The notes beneath the pieces are model-generated. The model was not told the DNA's origin, did no database searches, and was given only the letters and a program-made list of their open reading frames with translations. From Candidatus Nanopelagicales bacterium (GTDB lineage: Bacteria; Actinomycetota; Actinomycetes; S36-B12): DNA of 64,000 nt. The translations under genes and the position numbers were made by a program. Within the stretch, counting starts at the first letter, position 1; every line of letters begins with the position of its first letter. The stretch covers positions 1-64,000 of the forward strand of contig JAQTZL010000008.1 of the NCBI GenBank assembly GCA_028687755.1, read 5' to 3'. Shown here in pieces: positions 63,934 to 64,000 of the stretch.

Positions 63934-64000
63934 CTAGAGACCTGCGGCAACCAGTTCAGCAATCTGAACAGCGTTCAACGCCGCCCCCTTGCGAAGATTG
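63934..64000 (-). CDS. asd: Aspartate-semialdehyde dehydrogenase, C-terminal end (cut by window)
   Basis: Only the last 21 codons are visible: NLRKGAALNAVQIAELVAAGL and stop. This is the conserved C-terminus of Asd, which reduces aspartyl phosphate on the way to lysine, threonine and methionine. The gene runs leftwards and continues beyond the window. Its end is duplicated at 57691-57721. Confidence 0.8.
   Translation of the reverse strand, partial: NLRKGAALNAVQIAELVAAGL

Overview
The window looks like the chromosome of an actinobacterium (Actinomycetota). It carries mycothiol genes (mshA, mshD), a GlnR-type orphan regulator beside mshD, SenX3-RegX3 with PhoU, CarD, actinobacterial-type glycogen genes (glgA/glgM and glgC), a solitary CIRCE-controlled groEL and lineage-typical families (DUF2516, DUF3263, DUF4032, DUF4395). 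Several gene neighbourhoods match mycobacterial order: thioredoxin-glnR-mshD-nitrobindin, and mshA-ybjN-gpm with phoU/senX3/regX3. The core DNA is of moderate GC. Genus cannot be fixed from this; a freshwater or soil relative of Nanopelagicales/Frankiales would fit.

1-11.36 kb is an accessory region, visibly more GC-rich than the core. It holds a membrane protein plus an Apea-type HEPN protein, a tRNA-Thr(CGU) 3'-half scar with tandem 11-bp repeats, a second tRNA-like scar, a small HEPN-like gene beside an MmeI-like fused restriction-methyltransferase, a stub of an Mrr endonuclease, a 20-bp perfect inverted repeat, a micro-membrane protein, HTH and excisionase-like genes, a tyrosine integrase, and an HTH gene with a truncated partner. 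It stops at a tRNA-Phe gene preceded by tandem 12-bp repeats, the architecture of integrative elements stacked at tRNA sites.

11.36-56.7 kb is core chromosome: tRNAs Phe/Asp/Glu, sua5, an HtrA protease, a heparinase-like secreted protein, rpiB, lemA-htpX, purU, glycogen genes, a polyphosphate cluster (nudix/SixA, CYTH-CHAD, ppk), mycothiol and nitrogen/phosphate regulation, redox and iron genes, gpm, the carD-ispD-ispF-cysS-rlmB run, a DEAD-box helicase with a 45-bp repeat array, and groEL behind two CIRCE elements. Several genes appear to be leaderless, with a TANNNT hexamer 6-7 nt before the start codon.

56.78-64 kb is a second accessory patch. Pieces of unrelated genes (an unknown gene, a CpaF-type ATPase, a frameshifted DUF1905/OmdA gene and the 3' end of asd) lie joined end to end. 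A complete dipeptide/oligopeptide ABC transporter operon follows, and then the true 3' end of asd at the window edge. The two asd 3' ends form near-identical 31-bp direct repeats bracketing the transporter operon, so this segment may have been inserted at the end of asd.
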